NCBI RefSeq assembly: GCF_024139115.2
Contig: NC_085140.1
Span: 418,822,283-418,886,282, forward strand
Direction: 5' to 3'
DNA: 64,000 bases
From: Armigeres subalbatus
Lineage: Eukaryota > Arthropoda > Insecta > Diptera > Culicidae
In this document: piece after piece, positions 1-10,509 of the stretch
Numbering within the stretch: the stretch's first letter is position 1
Layout of the letters: each line of letters begins with the position of its first letter
Program-made: the position numbers and the translations under genes
Notes under the pieces: generated by a model
Told to the model about the DNA's origin: nothing
The model's database searches: none
What the model saw: only the letters and a program-made list of their open reading frames with translations

Positions 1-409
1 TAGCGTAGTATCTGTTGGCCCACGCAGTTACCGCTTTTGACTCCTCGAGGTATTGTTATGGCATGGCATGTTAGAATGAGCATCCAAGTAATGGTGTGAA
101 TGCCTGTGTCAATGAGTACATTAAGTACAGCCTATCCTCCAGAAATAATGCTTTGAAAAAGTAACAATAAATGTGACCGAAACGTCAGGTTTAGAACGTG
201 TATGATCCTATTAAGACTGAAAGCCGGGAACATAACCTCAATCACAGTCGACTCCTCACACGTAATGCTGGAAAGCTGTTCCGAGGGAAATTAGGGTCGG
301 TGCCCAATAAGGAGTGTTTAGTGGGTGAGTGTCCCACACTCCGGTACACTGCCATGTGTACGCTTGGCAACTACTACGCGGGTGCTGGGTCAGTACATGA
401 AACATTACT
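1..409. other. non-coding DNA left of the duplication
   Basis: I see no supported gene here. The longest open stretch (198-437) has no recognisable domain and runs into a SINE remnant. This part lies outside the duplicated units and has no second copy in the window. Confidence 0.5.
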
Positions 410-545
410 CTTTATAATAAATAAGCTAACACGATGATACTTTTATGCCCAGGAAAGTCGAGACAATCCATCCCGAAAATTTCCTAGACCAGACCCAGCC
501 ACCTTCAACATGATCTTAAATTTGGAGCCACGCATCTTACCGCCC
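410..545 (-). repeat. degraded Feilai-type tRNA-derived SINE (5' half)
   Basis: Read on the minus strand, this matches the head and middle of the complete Feilai-type SINEs at 22,962 and 54,849: the tRNA-like start with the 'taagatgcgtggc' region, the 'ctaggaaatttt' block and the 'cgtgttagctta' block. The 3' tail with the GAA repeat is missing. The B box is damaged, so transcription by RNA polymerase III is unlikely. Confidence 0.65.
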
Positions 546-1335
546 GATAGGGAACTCAAAATCACGACAAAAATTGAACATAAATAAAATACCATGGAAG
601 TGAATTTACCAATGGGAAGAAACATTTAAGTTAAGGGACAGAAAGTTCAAAAAGGTGTGATCACGATGTTGCTTGTTGTATTCAAGATACAATGTACTCA
701 AGAGAAAATTAATTAATCTTAAATGGTGAATCTTTATGTATCAAAATTCCATTTTAATTAATTGAGCTCTATGAGCTCAGTCGGTTAAAAACAGGAACAG
801 ATTTTTTACTGCTTTCAGTCGATAGCAACCATTGCTTTCGATAGAGTGGAGATAGGTCATCATCAATTGTTCTCCATTATTCCATTGAATGGATCTATAT
901 TCCAACTGAAATGCACCTTTCATTAGGGACCTTGGGACACACATCGACAATACAGACTAGAAGCAATGGACAGGTAGAGTACCATATCTTAAAACTATAG
1001 TTACTAAATCGCCACAATTAGCTATTCCTTTTCCTAACCCTATATTCACGCTTTTGTACGACTTTATATCCACGGTAAACAAACCCAAACTATTCAATTA
1101 TTCCGAACTGAAATGAAACATTATACATTTTAAACTAGATCTAAACTAAGACTATGTATTTACAACTACATTCAATTAGGAGAATTATAATCCGCCGCTG
1201 TGCAGATTACGTGTTTAACTCGAGGAGATTATTATCGAGGAAATCGCCCCTTCATTCCCGTTGGTTCTAGCTCTAACAGCGGAAGTAAGTGAGGTGAAAA
1301 GAGAAAATGATAAGAGATTGCATCATGAAGTTAGA
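546..1335. other. unassigned AT-rich intergenic DNA
   Basis: No gene, tRNA or recognisable transposon is visible. There are only short AT-rich runs and no open frame with family resemblance. Confidence 0.4.
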
Positions 1336-1347
1336 TCTAAGGTAGCA

Positions 1348-1525
1348 TAACATGTGTCGTCGAGTCAAGTTCGAGACACTGAAGGTGGCCTTGCATTTAA
1401 GGTCGAAATACGTATCTGTAAAGATTACAAAACTTGGTGGAATCAAATGGAATAGTACTAAACTCGTCTAATGACAGGTGAAGACATTCTACTAAAAGAG
1501 TTTAAATAATTTTCTCAAAATGTTG
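1348..1525 (+). repeat. half copy of the hammerhead-like fold-back family
   Basis: This matches the right arm and single-stranded tail of the complete fold-back element at 34,859-35,142: the 'gtcgagtcaag' start, 'gagacactgaag', 'ggtcgaaatacgtatctg', and the tail 'ctactaaaagagtttaaat'. The left arm is absent. The CTGANGA core has decayed (CTGAAGG). It directly abuts the LOA relic at which unit A of the duplication begins. Confidence 0.65.
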
Positions 1526-1529
1526 TGTA

Positions 1530-2158
1530 AATCCATTTGATACATTTAGGTTAAGAACCTAAATTTTACGAAAGGTTTGTCAGCATTGCACGTAAGCCAT
1601 ACAAAAGAATTATAAATGTTTTCGGATTAACCGAAAGGCCGTATTGGTGACACCAACTTTACAAGTAGCTACCAATGTTAGGCAGTCATTGGTGAATCAT
1701 GAACGCCATTATTGAGTAAGCTCAAAAGCTAAATTAAGCTCTGCAGCGAGATTCCACAAAAGTGAAGATACTACTTCCCCTTGGCTTAACGTAATGTCGA
1801 GTAGAGATATTGGTTTTGAAACATCTGTTGAATCCGTTTGTTTATAATATTAGGTAGCTCATGACAACGTGCGACTTCCAATACATATGACATCAAAAGC
1901 ACCCTCAATATGTATCTTGCTTTTGCATGATTGCTTTTGAGCGAATGCTTTCTCGATATCATAAACAACCTTGTTTAAAATAGTCACGATGACTTTCCAA
2001 ATGTCGAACAGTCAACACGCATGTGATGATCGATAGTGCATTCTGAGAAATTCGTTCAAAAGGAATGAGGGTCTAATACTCTTTGGTTCTTCATACGAAG
2101 CATGTTATTCGTTTGGGATGAACTTGACAGTGATTTCCCGCAAGATACGGGAATACTT
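1530..2158 (-). mobile_element. LOA-type LINE relic, RT segment (left edge of unit A)
   Basis: This is colinear with the better preserved LOA reverse transcriptase at 61,640-62,540. Recognisable pieces include the minus-strand stretch before the fingers domain and the segment corresponding to VVYDIEKAFAQKQSC at about 1,925-1,975. Frameshifts and deletions make it non-coding. It is the left boundary repeat of the tandem duplication; its counterpart in unit B is 29,760-30,312. A minus-strand RTE LINE interrupts it on the right. Confidence 0.7.
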
Positions 2159-4110
2159 ACCTACCTGGATACCCGGTTGGCTACAGCTTGATACAGCTCA
2201 TGATTCGTGCGTCTGCGCCAAACATTATTTTCTAGTTTCCTTCCGAGTATTGTACGCAGCACTTTTCGCTCGAAAACCCCGAAAGCCTCTTTTAACGTCC
2301 ATTCTTCATGTCCATATAGGGCCACTGGTAGAATCAGAGTTTTGTATAAAGCAAATTTCGTTTCCGGGACTTAAGGTGGTAACGTAATCTGTAAATGCCC
2401 CTTTTCACACAGCCAGCAATACGTCTTTTTATTTCGCCGGAAACATCATTGTCACATGTCACAAGAGTTCCAAGGTAAACAAATTCTTCAACAACTTCAA
2501 ACACATTCCCATAAGCACTACATCAGCACCAACACCACTAGGTCTTCCTCTCTCCTCTCCGTCGCCGACTATGTCCATCCTTCTTCTTAATACACCTTCA
2601 TGTTCACCGTTCAACAAATATTCGAAGAGCTCCTTCCACCTGGCTGCCACCATAGTCTTGCCTGTCAGAAAATTCCTCTCGTTCGTCACTCGCTGGCATT
2701 CCTCTTCAAACCAACCATTTCGTTGGCGTCGCTGTGCAGTGCCTAACACTTTCTGCGCTGTTGTAGTCACAGCTTCGTGGATATGTTCCCACAATCTGTT
2801 GACGTCGCCAGATCCGGTAGCATCTCCTATCCGCTCGTCCAGCTTTTGGTAGTACTGTTCAGCAACTTCTTCAACTGGCAAGCGTTGGATATTAAAACGC
2901 CCAAGGTAGTGATCCGAGTCAATGTTCGGGCCTCTGAAGGACCTTACAGCTATAACATCCGAGAAATGCCGTCAGTCGATCAGCACATAGTCTATCTGTG
3001 AACAAGTGTCTCCACTGGGATGTTGCCAGGTGTATTTGCGGATATTCTTACGTGCAAAGTAGGTACTGCTGATTGCCATCCCTCAAGCAGCAGCAAAGGT
3101 CACAAGTCGTAGACCATTATCGTTGATAGCGGAATAAAGACCAATGACAGGGCGCAAGAAACTTCCTCTTCCGATGTGCGCTTTTGCATTCCAGATGACA
3201 ATCTTTACATCGTATGTTGGGCACTCTCTGTAGGTCTTATCAAGGCTCTTATAGAACGCATCTTTCACGCCATCCGGTTTATCCTTTCATTGGGAAATAG
3301 ATGCTGATCAGGCTACAGTTGAAGAATTTGCCCTTCATGCTCAAGACTCAAATTCGGTCGCTTATCGGCTTCCACCGAATAACACGCTTCATCTGCTTCC
3401 CGATCACCATGAAGCCAACTCCACGTTCTGCTCTGTCCCCGCCGCTATAGTAGATGTGGTACTTGAATGAAGTGTGAGCTATGTGATTCACCGCCCGGAA
3501 TTTATGGTCTCCAGTTCTGGGCCACCGTATTTCCTGGATTGCTGCCACACACACGCCAACCTTCTGCAGCTTACGAACCAGAAGCCCAACACGTGCGGGT
3601 TCATTAAAAAATCTCTCTTTCCAAAATCCGACTTTCCAATCGTTGTCCTTCATTCGTTGTCGGGTCTGTTGCCGTTGAATCAATCCGTTAGCTCTACTTT
3701 TGCCTTTCTTTTTGTAACTGTAGAATATTCGGTAGATTACTTTACCAGGATTGCGCTACCTACATCGCGTTGAAGGGGCTGTCTTGTCGATGCTGGCAGG
3801 ATGCAGCATGGTGTGCAGAGTTTTCCTTAGAGTCCCTCGCTGGCACTCGGGCGATGATCAGCCGCTCCTAACATGGGGAACCGACATTGTTGAGAGCCAC
3901 TCCTAACATCGAGAACTGACGCTCGATCACATTTGCACCTCCGGAGGGGAGCAAATCCACCCTTTGCTGTCAGCATACGACCATAGTTCCCGCCGGGGTT
4001 GATTACTCGATCTTCCCTACGCTTGCTCGTATCCCGGCCATCGTCACGAAGACGTAGGGGTAATAGTTGTTGGGTAAGAGGCTAAGGACCGCGAAATGGG
4101 GTCTATTTTA
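2159..4110 (-). mobile_element. RTE-type LINE, minus strand, internally deleted (unit A)
   Basis: Minus-strand pieces in order from the right are: a 5' untranslated-like stretch (about 3,720-4,110); the start of an endonuclease domain (3,348-3,683) with 'GVCVAAIQEIRWP', the usual early catalytic Gln-Glu region; the endonuclease-RT linker (2,459-2,881) with 'QRRQRNGWFEEECQ'; and the extreme 3' part after about 2,400. Compared with the unit B copy (30,313-33,350), most of the reverse transcriptase and a linker piece at about 2,680 are gone. The element is non-functional. RTE is an inference from the layout of one endonuclease-RT frame and the downstream thumb region. Confidence 0.7.
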
Positions 4111-4276
4111 TTCTTTCAGGTACGCATTACCCAGCATTTGCTAAGCCAATAAAATCGAGTTAGGGGTATTCAATATGCGAAATTATTCAGTTTTTCGAAA
4201 TTGATTTAAAATAGTCTCCGTGCACTAAAATTCATGAAGTTTCGATGTTAGACTCAATTTTAATAATAGAATCAAT
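4111..4276. other. short spacer between the two RTE LINEs
   Basis: AT-rich, shared with unit B at about 33,360-33,544. No gene is seen. It supplies the target site of the plus-strand RTE element. Confidence 0.4.
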
Positions 4277-4292
4277 ATATGTTATTATCGCA

Positions 4293-7200
4293 GCAGGGAC
4301 TATGTCCAAGGGCTTGACGATCCCTCCCCAGGCCATCTGCGAGTTGTGGGGCTTGCCTAGGATGTGGTGGGGTTTAACAGTGGGCCCTGTTAAATTCCTA
4401 TAAAAAGCTGCATGTATCCGCAAGTAGGCCCCACCAAAGCGACCGTGTGCCGCTCAAAGCGCAGAAGCCCAAGTTCTTGTGTAAGCCCAGCCCTGACACG
4501 ACGGCCCTCCGACGAGACAGGAGGTTTGTGCAGGCCCAATAAGCCGCCTGGAAAACCAATAATTACGAACAATATAAGAGATAATGCGACTCGATATAAT
4601 CGGCAAAGACCTAGGCGACGAATAAAGGAACACGATTGGAAGCTTGGAACATGGAACTGCAAGTCGCTAGGTTTCGCAGGTTGCGACAGGATGATCTACG
4701 ATGAATTATATGGAAAAGCGGAAAAGCGGGCATCGAGCGGCTACCTTCTATCAAAGCTATGGCACCACCAACGAGCTGGGTACCGGCTTCATAGTGCTGG
4801 GTAAGATGCGCCAACGCGTGATTGGGTGGCAGCCAATCAACGCAAGGATGTGCAAGCTGAGGATTAAAGGCCGTTTCTTTAACTATAGCATCATCAACGT
4901 GCACTGCCCACACGAAGGGAAACCCGACGACGAGAAAGAAGCGTTCTACGCACAGCTGGAGCAGACATACGATGGATGCCCACTGCGGGACGTCAAAATC
5001 GTCATCGGTGACATGAACGTACAGGTAGGAAGGGAGGAAATGTATAGACAGGTCATCGGACCGGATAGTCTGCACACCGTATCGAATGTCAACGGCCAAC
5101 GATGCATAAACTTCGCAGCCTCCCGCGGAATGGAAGTCCGAAGCACCTTCTTTCCCCGCAAAAATATCCACAAGGCCACATGGAGATCACCTAACCAAGT
5201 AACGGAAAACCAAATCGACCACGTTCTAATCGACGGTAAATTCTTCTCCGACATCACGAACGTCCTCACTTACCGCAGTGCGAATATTGAATCCTACCTC
5301 GTTGCAGTTTGCCTACGCTCAAAACTCTCGATGGTGTACAACACGCGTCGAAGTCGGACGCCGTGGCTTAACATTGGGCGGCTACAAGACGGTAGACTAG
5401 CCCAAGAATACGCGCAGCAGTTGGAAGTGGCACTTCCAACGGAAGAGCAGCTAGGCGCAGCTTCTCTTGAAGATGGCAGGGAGAGATATTCGATCCGCCA
5501 TTGGTAGCACCGCAACCGCTGCACTTGGCACGGTGCCCCCGGATCAGAGAAACGACTGGTATGACGGCGAATGTGAGCAGTTAGTAGAAGAGAAGAATGC
5601 AGCATGGGCGAGATTGCTGCAACACCACACGGGCGCGGAACAGACAAAACTCGATTTTCCGAAGAAAAAAGCGACAGCAGGAAGATCGAGGCCGTGAAGA
5701 GACGGAGCAACTGTACCGCGCTAATAACACACGAAAGTACCATGAGAAGTTAAACCGTTCACGTAAGGGCCACGTGCCACAGTCTGATATGTGTAAGGAC
5801 ATAAACGGGAACCTTCTTACGAACGAGCGTGAGATGATCCAAAGGTGGCGGCAGCACCTGAATAGCGATGTGGCAGACGAAGATGGCTGTATGGTGATGG
5901 ACCTGGGGGAACGCGCGCAGGACATAATTCTACCAGCTCCGGATCTCCAGGAAATCCAGGAGAAGATTGGCCGGCTGAAGAACAACGTAGCCCCTGGGGT
6001 TGACCAACTACCAGGAGAGCTATTGAAACACGGTGGTGAGGCACTGACTGGCTAGAGCGCTGCACTGGGTCATTACCAAGGTTTGGGAGTAGGAAGTTTT
6101 GCCGCAGGAGTGGATGGAATATCGTGTGTCCCATCTACACAAAGGGCGATAAGCTGGATTGTAGCAACAACCGCGCAATCACATTGCTGAACGTCGCCTA
6201 CAAGGTACTCTCCCAAATTTTATGCCGTCGACTAGCACCAATTGCAAGAGAGTTCGTGGGGCAGTACCAGGCGGGTTTTATGGGCGAACGCTCCACCATG
6301 GATCAGGTGTTCGCCATTCGCCAAGTACTGCAGATATGCCGCGAATACAACGTGCCCACACATCATCTATTCATCGACTTCAAAGCCGCACATGATACAA
6401 TCGATCGGGACCAGCTATGACAGATAATGCACGAACACGGATTTCTGGATAAACTGACACGGTTGATCAAAGCGACGATGGATCGGGTGATGTGCGTAGT
6501 TCAAGTTTCAGGGGCATTCTCGAGTCCCTTCGAAATCCGCAGAGGGTTACGGCAAGGTGATGGTCTTTCGTGCCTGCTATTCAACATCGCTTTGGAAGGG
6601 GTAATACGAAGAGCAGGGATTAACACGAGTGGTACAATTTTCAATAAGTCCGTCCAGCTATTTGGCTTCGCCGACAACATAGATATTATGGCACGAAACT
6701 TTGAGAAGATGAAGGAAGCCTACATCAGACTGAAGAGGGAAGCCAAGCGGATCGGACTAGTCATCAACACGTCGAAGACGAAGTACATGATAGGAAGAGG
6801 TTCAAGAGAAGACAATGTGAGCCACCCACCGCGAGTTTGCATCGGTGGTGACGAAATCGAGGTGGTAGAAGAATTTGTGTACTTGGGCTCACTGGTGACC
6901 GCCGAAAATGATACCAGCAGAGAAATTGGGAGATGCATAGTGGCTGGAAATCGTACGTACTTTGGACTCCGCAAGATCAAATAGAGTTCGCTGCCGTACC
7001 AAACTGACAACCTACAAAACGCTCATTAGACCGGTAGTCCTCTACGGACACGAGACCTGGACGATGCTCGTGGAGGACCAACGCGCACTTGGAGTTTTCG
7101 AAAGGAAAGTGCTGCGTACCATCTATGATGGGGTGCAGATGGCGGACGGTACGTGGAGGAGGCGAATGAACCACGAGTTGCATCAGCTGTTGGGAGAACC

Positions 7201-7481
7201 ATCCATCATTCACACCGCGAAAATCGGACGACTGCGGTGGGCCGGGCACGTAGCCAGAATGTTGGACAGTAATCCGGTGAAAATGGTTCTCGACAACGAT
7301 CCGACGGGCACAAGAAGGCGAGGTGTGCAGCGGGCAAGGTGGATCGATCAGGTGGAAGATGACTTGCGGACCCTCCGTAGACTGCGTGGTTGGCGACGTG
7401 TAGCCATGGACCGAGTCGAATGGAGAATACTCTTATATACCGCACAGGCCACTTCGGCCTTAGTCTGAATAAATGAAATGA
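4293..7481 (+). mobile_element. full-length RTE-type LINE with 16-bp target duplication, coding region broken (unit A)
   Basis: A 16-bp direct repeat (4,277-4,292 'atatgttattatcgca' and 7,482-7,497 'atatgttatgatcgca', one mismatch) brackets the element, so both ends are defined. In order it carries a 5' untranslated region, an endonuclease beginning near 4,640 (GTWNCKSL; later KIVIGDMN, and the 'QIDHVLID' region), the linker, and reverse transcriptase. RT landmarks are 'NRAITLLNVAYKVLS', 'QAGFMGERST', 'HHLFIDFKAAHDTIDR' and 'RRGLRQGDGLSCLLFN'. A thumb and C-terminal region follows with 'RLRWAGHVARM'. The catalytic box reads FADN instead of the usual F/YADD. Several frameshifts and a stop (6,418) break the frame. 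The 3' end is a short A-rich tail. It is not autonomous now. The unit B copy is 33,561-36,825. Confidence 0.85.
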
Positions 7482-7509
7482 ATATGTTATGATCGCAATA
7501 CCCCTAAAA

Positions 7510-7625
7510 GCCCAATTGGCGGATATAGAAAAGCCTTCAATGAATAATTGTGGAAATGCTAATAGAACACTAAGCAGGCAAGTTCCAGTTGGAATGTCGA
7601 GCCATTGTTGAAGAATACAGAAAAA
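7510..7625 (+). repeat. 3' fragment of a tRNA-related SINE (unit A)
   Basis: The sequence from 'ggcggatatagaaaagcc' to 'tcgagccattg' matches the 3' half of the complete SINE at 10,218-10,498. The tRNA-like head is missing. It is shared with unit B (36,854-36,969) and therefore older than the duplication. Confidence 0.6.
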
Positions 7626-8733
7626 ATTGCCTAGTTCATTGAGCTGAGTCAATTATTGGTGTATATTAATGTGGGTATCCGAGCTGTACAACTTTATTAT
7701 ACGAAAAGATACCTAGAATTTGAAATAATGAACAGAACTGTTTTCTCTCAGTTTTAAATTGGTCTTTCACAGAAATCATAATGCCCATGATTCATATACC
7801 TTGCGTTATCAGCGAAATGATAACACTATGAATCCCACTTATCACAGTATGGTTTATAAGCAAGATTTGCATTTTAACACTACCACACCATCATTCATTA
7901 TTGGATCGAATTCTAACTAGCTAACATTAAACGATATCTGTTCCATCAACAGCTTTAGAAATATGAATACAAACTCAAAAGCTAGTAAAAAAACATACCC
8001 TCGAATTGCGGACACATGTGATTTCTAAATAAGTTTCACGCCATGGCAATGAGGAAAATGAATAAATTTTATTATATGTAGTTTGAAAAATTAGACAAGT
8101 GAAGGTGAATTCTATCGTAATGATATTTTGTAACGAAATTCTACATTAAATGCTTTTATTTATAAAAAGTTTCTTTTATTAATTGACTACTAATCTGATT
8201 GTTCAGAATAATCCATCAGGGTTAGTCTATCTTCATCTTTAAAGCGCCATTGTGTTTTGATTATATGTACGTATTTCTTGATGAGTCAAAAATCATCAGA
8301 ACTCACAAAAAATGTTTGTTTTCATTTTTTATATCCGCTACCAGTCATGAACCTTTATCGCCGCAATCACACATTGGATCTACTACATCCATGCACGATA
8401 TACGCTACAGCGAGCAAAACACACGCTCTTGCTACATGGTGGTGTGAATGAATTGCTTAAATTATCACTCTCCGTTATGTTTCAAACCACAGTACCACGC
8501 TTGGAGCAAGGTGTTCACGAGCAAATTGTGCCTTCTTGTGCTACCACCTGACCTAGTTTCTGCCATTGTTCGTGACCCAATGATTTCCTTCGAAATACAT
8601 TTTATTTTCATCGTATGGATATTTTCCCTAACTACTCGGCCCTTTGACTCACTTCTATCGTATACACCCATGCCGAATAGAGACACGCGTCAGATAGAGT
8701 GAGTAACGAAAATGACCTTGCTCACGAACTTGA
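7626..8733. other. intergenic DNA between the LINE and P450 exon 1 (unit A)
   Basis: About 1.1 kb of AT-rich DNA, almost identical to 36,970-38,077. No gene is visible. On the minus strand it is the start of the first intron of the P450 whose body lies left of the window. Confidence 0.5.
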
Positions 8734-8738
8734 CTTAC

Positions 8739-8946
8739 CTCCCGGGGCAAAATTTTTCAGCATCTCAAACACTCCCGGGCCGGGAATTTTGCTGTAGGGC
8801 AGGGCACTGTCCCATTCCTGGTCACGGGCATCGTCCGCAGCGCTATCAATTGTTGCAGCCTGGGCCTGAGTACTACGGAACCGAACCGTACTGACCACTA
8901 AAGAGTTGTTCACTTTCACCGCTTGGCGCAGCATGTTTGCGTTCAA
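8739..8946 (-). CDS. CYP12-like mitochondrial cytochrome P450, exon 1 (unit A)
   Basis: The minus-strand exon starts at the ATG at 8,946 and gives 69 codons plus one base. The N-terminus is rich in Arg, Lys, Ser and Thr and lacks a hydrophobic anchor (MNANMLRQAVKVNN, then VRFRST), as expected of a mitochondrial targeting peptide. It is followed by the proline hinge 'IPGPGVFEMLKNFAPG'. It ends at a GTAAGT donor (8,738-8,734) after the first base of a Gly codon, which fits the phase-1 start of the body exons ('GRYHNANF'). No matching body lies downstream within the window: on this strand the gene continues left, past position 1. The coding sequence differs from the unit B copy only by a silent change in a Pro codon. 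A short AT-rich stretch and a TCAGT initiator-like motif lie upstream, which is weak evidence for a promoter. Confidence 0.85.
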
Positions 8947-9783
8947 CTTGCGAAACCTTCTTCAACCGGACTGACTTGGAGTGAGGAACGTTTGCAAATG
9001 AAATTATCCGGCGACTGGTCGTTTAATATCTCACCGTGCCAAGTGGAAGAATAAACCCCCTTTGATTAGGTGCGATTTGGGTTATCAGCTACCTCGGTCA
9101 AACTGATATGGATCCAGTGGTATCGATTACAGCAAGATATCGGCCTGACAGCAGCGGGAGCAGTACTGCGAACTAGTGCGAACCACAACAACGACAACGC
9201 GATGCGGAGATCGCGAATCGGAACACCAGTCATCATAGTCATTATCTTCATTACCCTCGCCCGGATGGATGACATTGAACTTTTTTTTCGGTGGTCGCAG
9301 TTTCTGTTTTGTGGACGCGTGATCGCCTGGCTCCTAGTATTTGTGCGCTACGCATCTCGAGTCCACCAGCAGAGTCCGGCATCAACACAGCTGTCGCCGT
9401 GGAATATGGTGTGGTGTATTGACGATTTGAAGTGTTTTCAGCGCAGGTTGCTTTTGATATCCACGACGCAAAAGCTGACTTCTAGCAGTGGTGTAGGTTT
9501 ATTCACGTGTTTGTTTGGTTTGATATCTTCATTGCCTGATCGTTGGTGGTTTGTTTATATGTAGCCTATGAGCTGTAAAACAAGCAGTTATTGATAAAAA
9601 AAACACCGGCTATATATATATTTTTTTAAAAAGGCGGAATTTTGCCTATAAGTCGTATGTACGATTCCCCATAGAACTTCAAGAATGTCGAGTCCATTAT
9701 GAGATACTGCAGAGAACCTTACTGTAGAGGTAGAAATACGTATCTGTAAGTAAGAAGCCTTATTCAATAATTTTGTATTAAAG
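8947..9783. promoter_or_regulatory. upstream region of P450 exon 1 (unit A)
   Basis: This is the 5' flank of exon 1, read right to left. It should contain the 5' untranslated region and promoter, because no TE lies in the first 600 bases. A 'gatattaaac' AT-rich box and a TCAGT motif within about 100 bases of the ATG are candidates only. A 164-codon open frame on the opposite strand (9,070-9,564) has no recognisable domain and is probably chance. Confidence 0.3.
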
Positions 9784-9932
9784 GGCCGTACATTAATTAC
9801 GTAAGCATTTTTTCTAGGTTTTTCAACACCCCCTCCCTCATGTTAAATTTTTCCCTTACAAATATTTTTTTGTTTATATGGAGATGGCAGACCCCCCCCC
9901 CATAAGTGCTTACGTAATTAATGTACGACCCC
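9784..9932. mobile_element. 149-bp MITE, unit A only
   Basis: Terminal inverted repeats include 'GTACATTAATTACGTAAGC' and its reverse complement, flanked by a TAAAG direct repeat (9,779-9,783 and 9,933-9,937). Unit B has the uninterrupted target (39,11x-39,13x, 'gtattaaagaaaac'), which proves an insertion. A 2-bp TA target duplication with a slightly longer element is equally possible, so the superfamily is open. Confidence 0.85.
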
Positions 9933-10217
9933 TAAAGAAAACAGACACCGAGTCAGATCAGAGTAAGCTCTGAATGGAAGAGGACGGACCTCCTTTGAAC
10001 TCGATTGAAAACCGCAACGCGACAGTTCAGAAGTCAGTTGGAAGGAATCAAATTTTCAAATCAAAATTTTTCGAAAGGCGAATGGATCCCGAGTGCGATA
10101 CTGTAAAAGTTTTGACGAAAGCACTGCACAGACAAAAGTAATGATGGGGGCAAGCTTCTTACTCAGTATCCTCATGAATTTCAAGGCTGGAAAAAGCTGT
10201 ATATAAGCATGAATTCT

Positions 10218-10498
10218 CCGGGGTCTCCAGTAGCCTTGCGAGCAAAGGCGTAGGATTGCCAATCCGGAGATGGCGAGTTCGATTCTTGGTCCGGTCTAGG
10301 ATGTTTTCGGGTTGGAAACATTCTCGACACCCTGGGCATAGTGTATCCATTGTACTTGCCACACAAGATACATACTCATGCAATGGCGGGCATAGAAAAG
10401 CTTTCAATTAATAACTGAGGAAATGCTAATAGAATACTAAGTTGAAAAGCTAGGCCAAGTTCCAGTTGGAATGTAGAGCCATTGAAGAAGAAGAAGAA
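10218..10498 (+). mobile_element. tRNA-derived SINE with 11-bp target duplication, unit A only
   Basis: A direct repeat GCATGAATTCT (10,207-10,217 and 10,499-10,509) flanks a 281-bp element. The head has a B-box-like 'gagttcgattcttgg'; the end is a run of GAA. Unit B has the empty site (39,690-39,705). Its 3' third resembles the 3' end of the Feilai-type SINEs (AATAACTG, GGAAATGCTAATAGAA, ACTAAG), although the head differs. Confidence 0.85.
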
Positions 10499-10509
10499 GC
10501 ATGAATTCT

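Noticed and set aside
9070..9564. 164-codon open frame on the plus strand near P450 exon 1
   Set aside because: No recognisable domain, mixed composition, and it overlaps the probable promoter on the other strand. In unit B it is extended by indels at the end, as expected for a chance frame.
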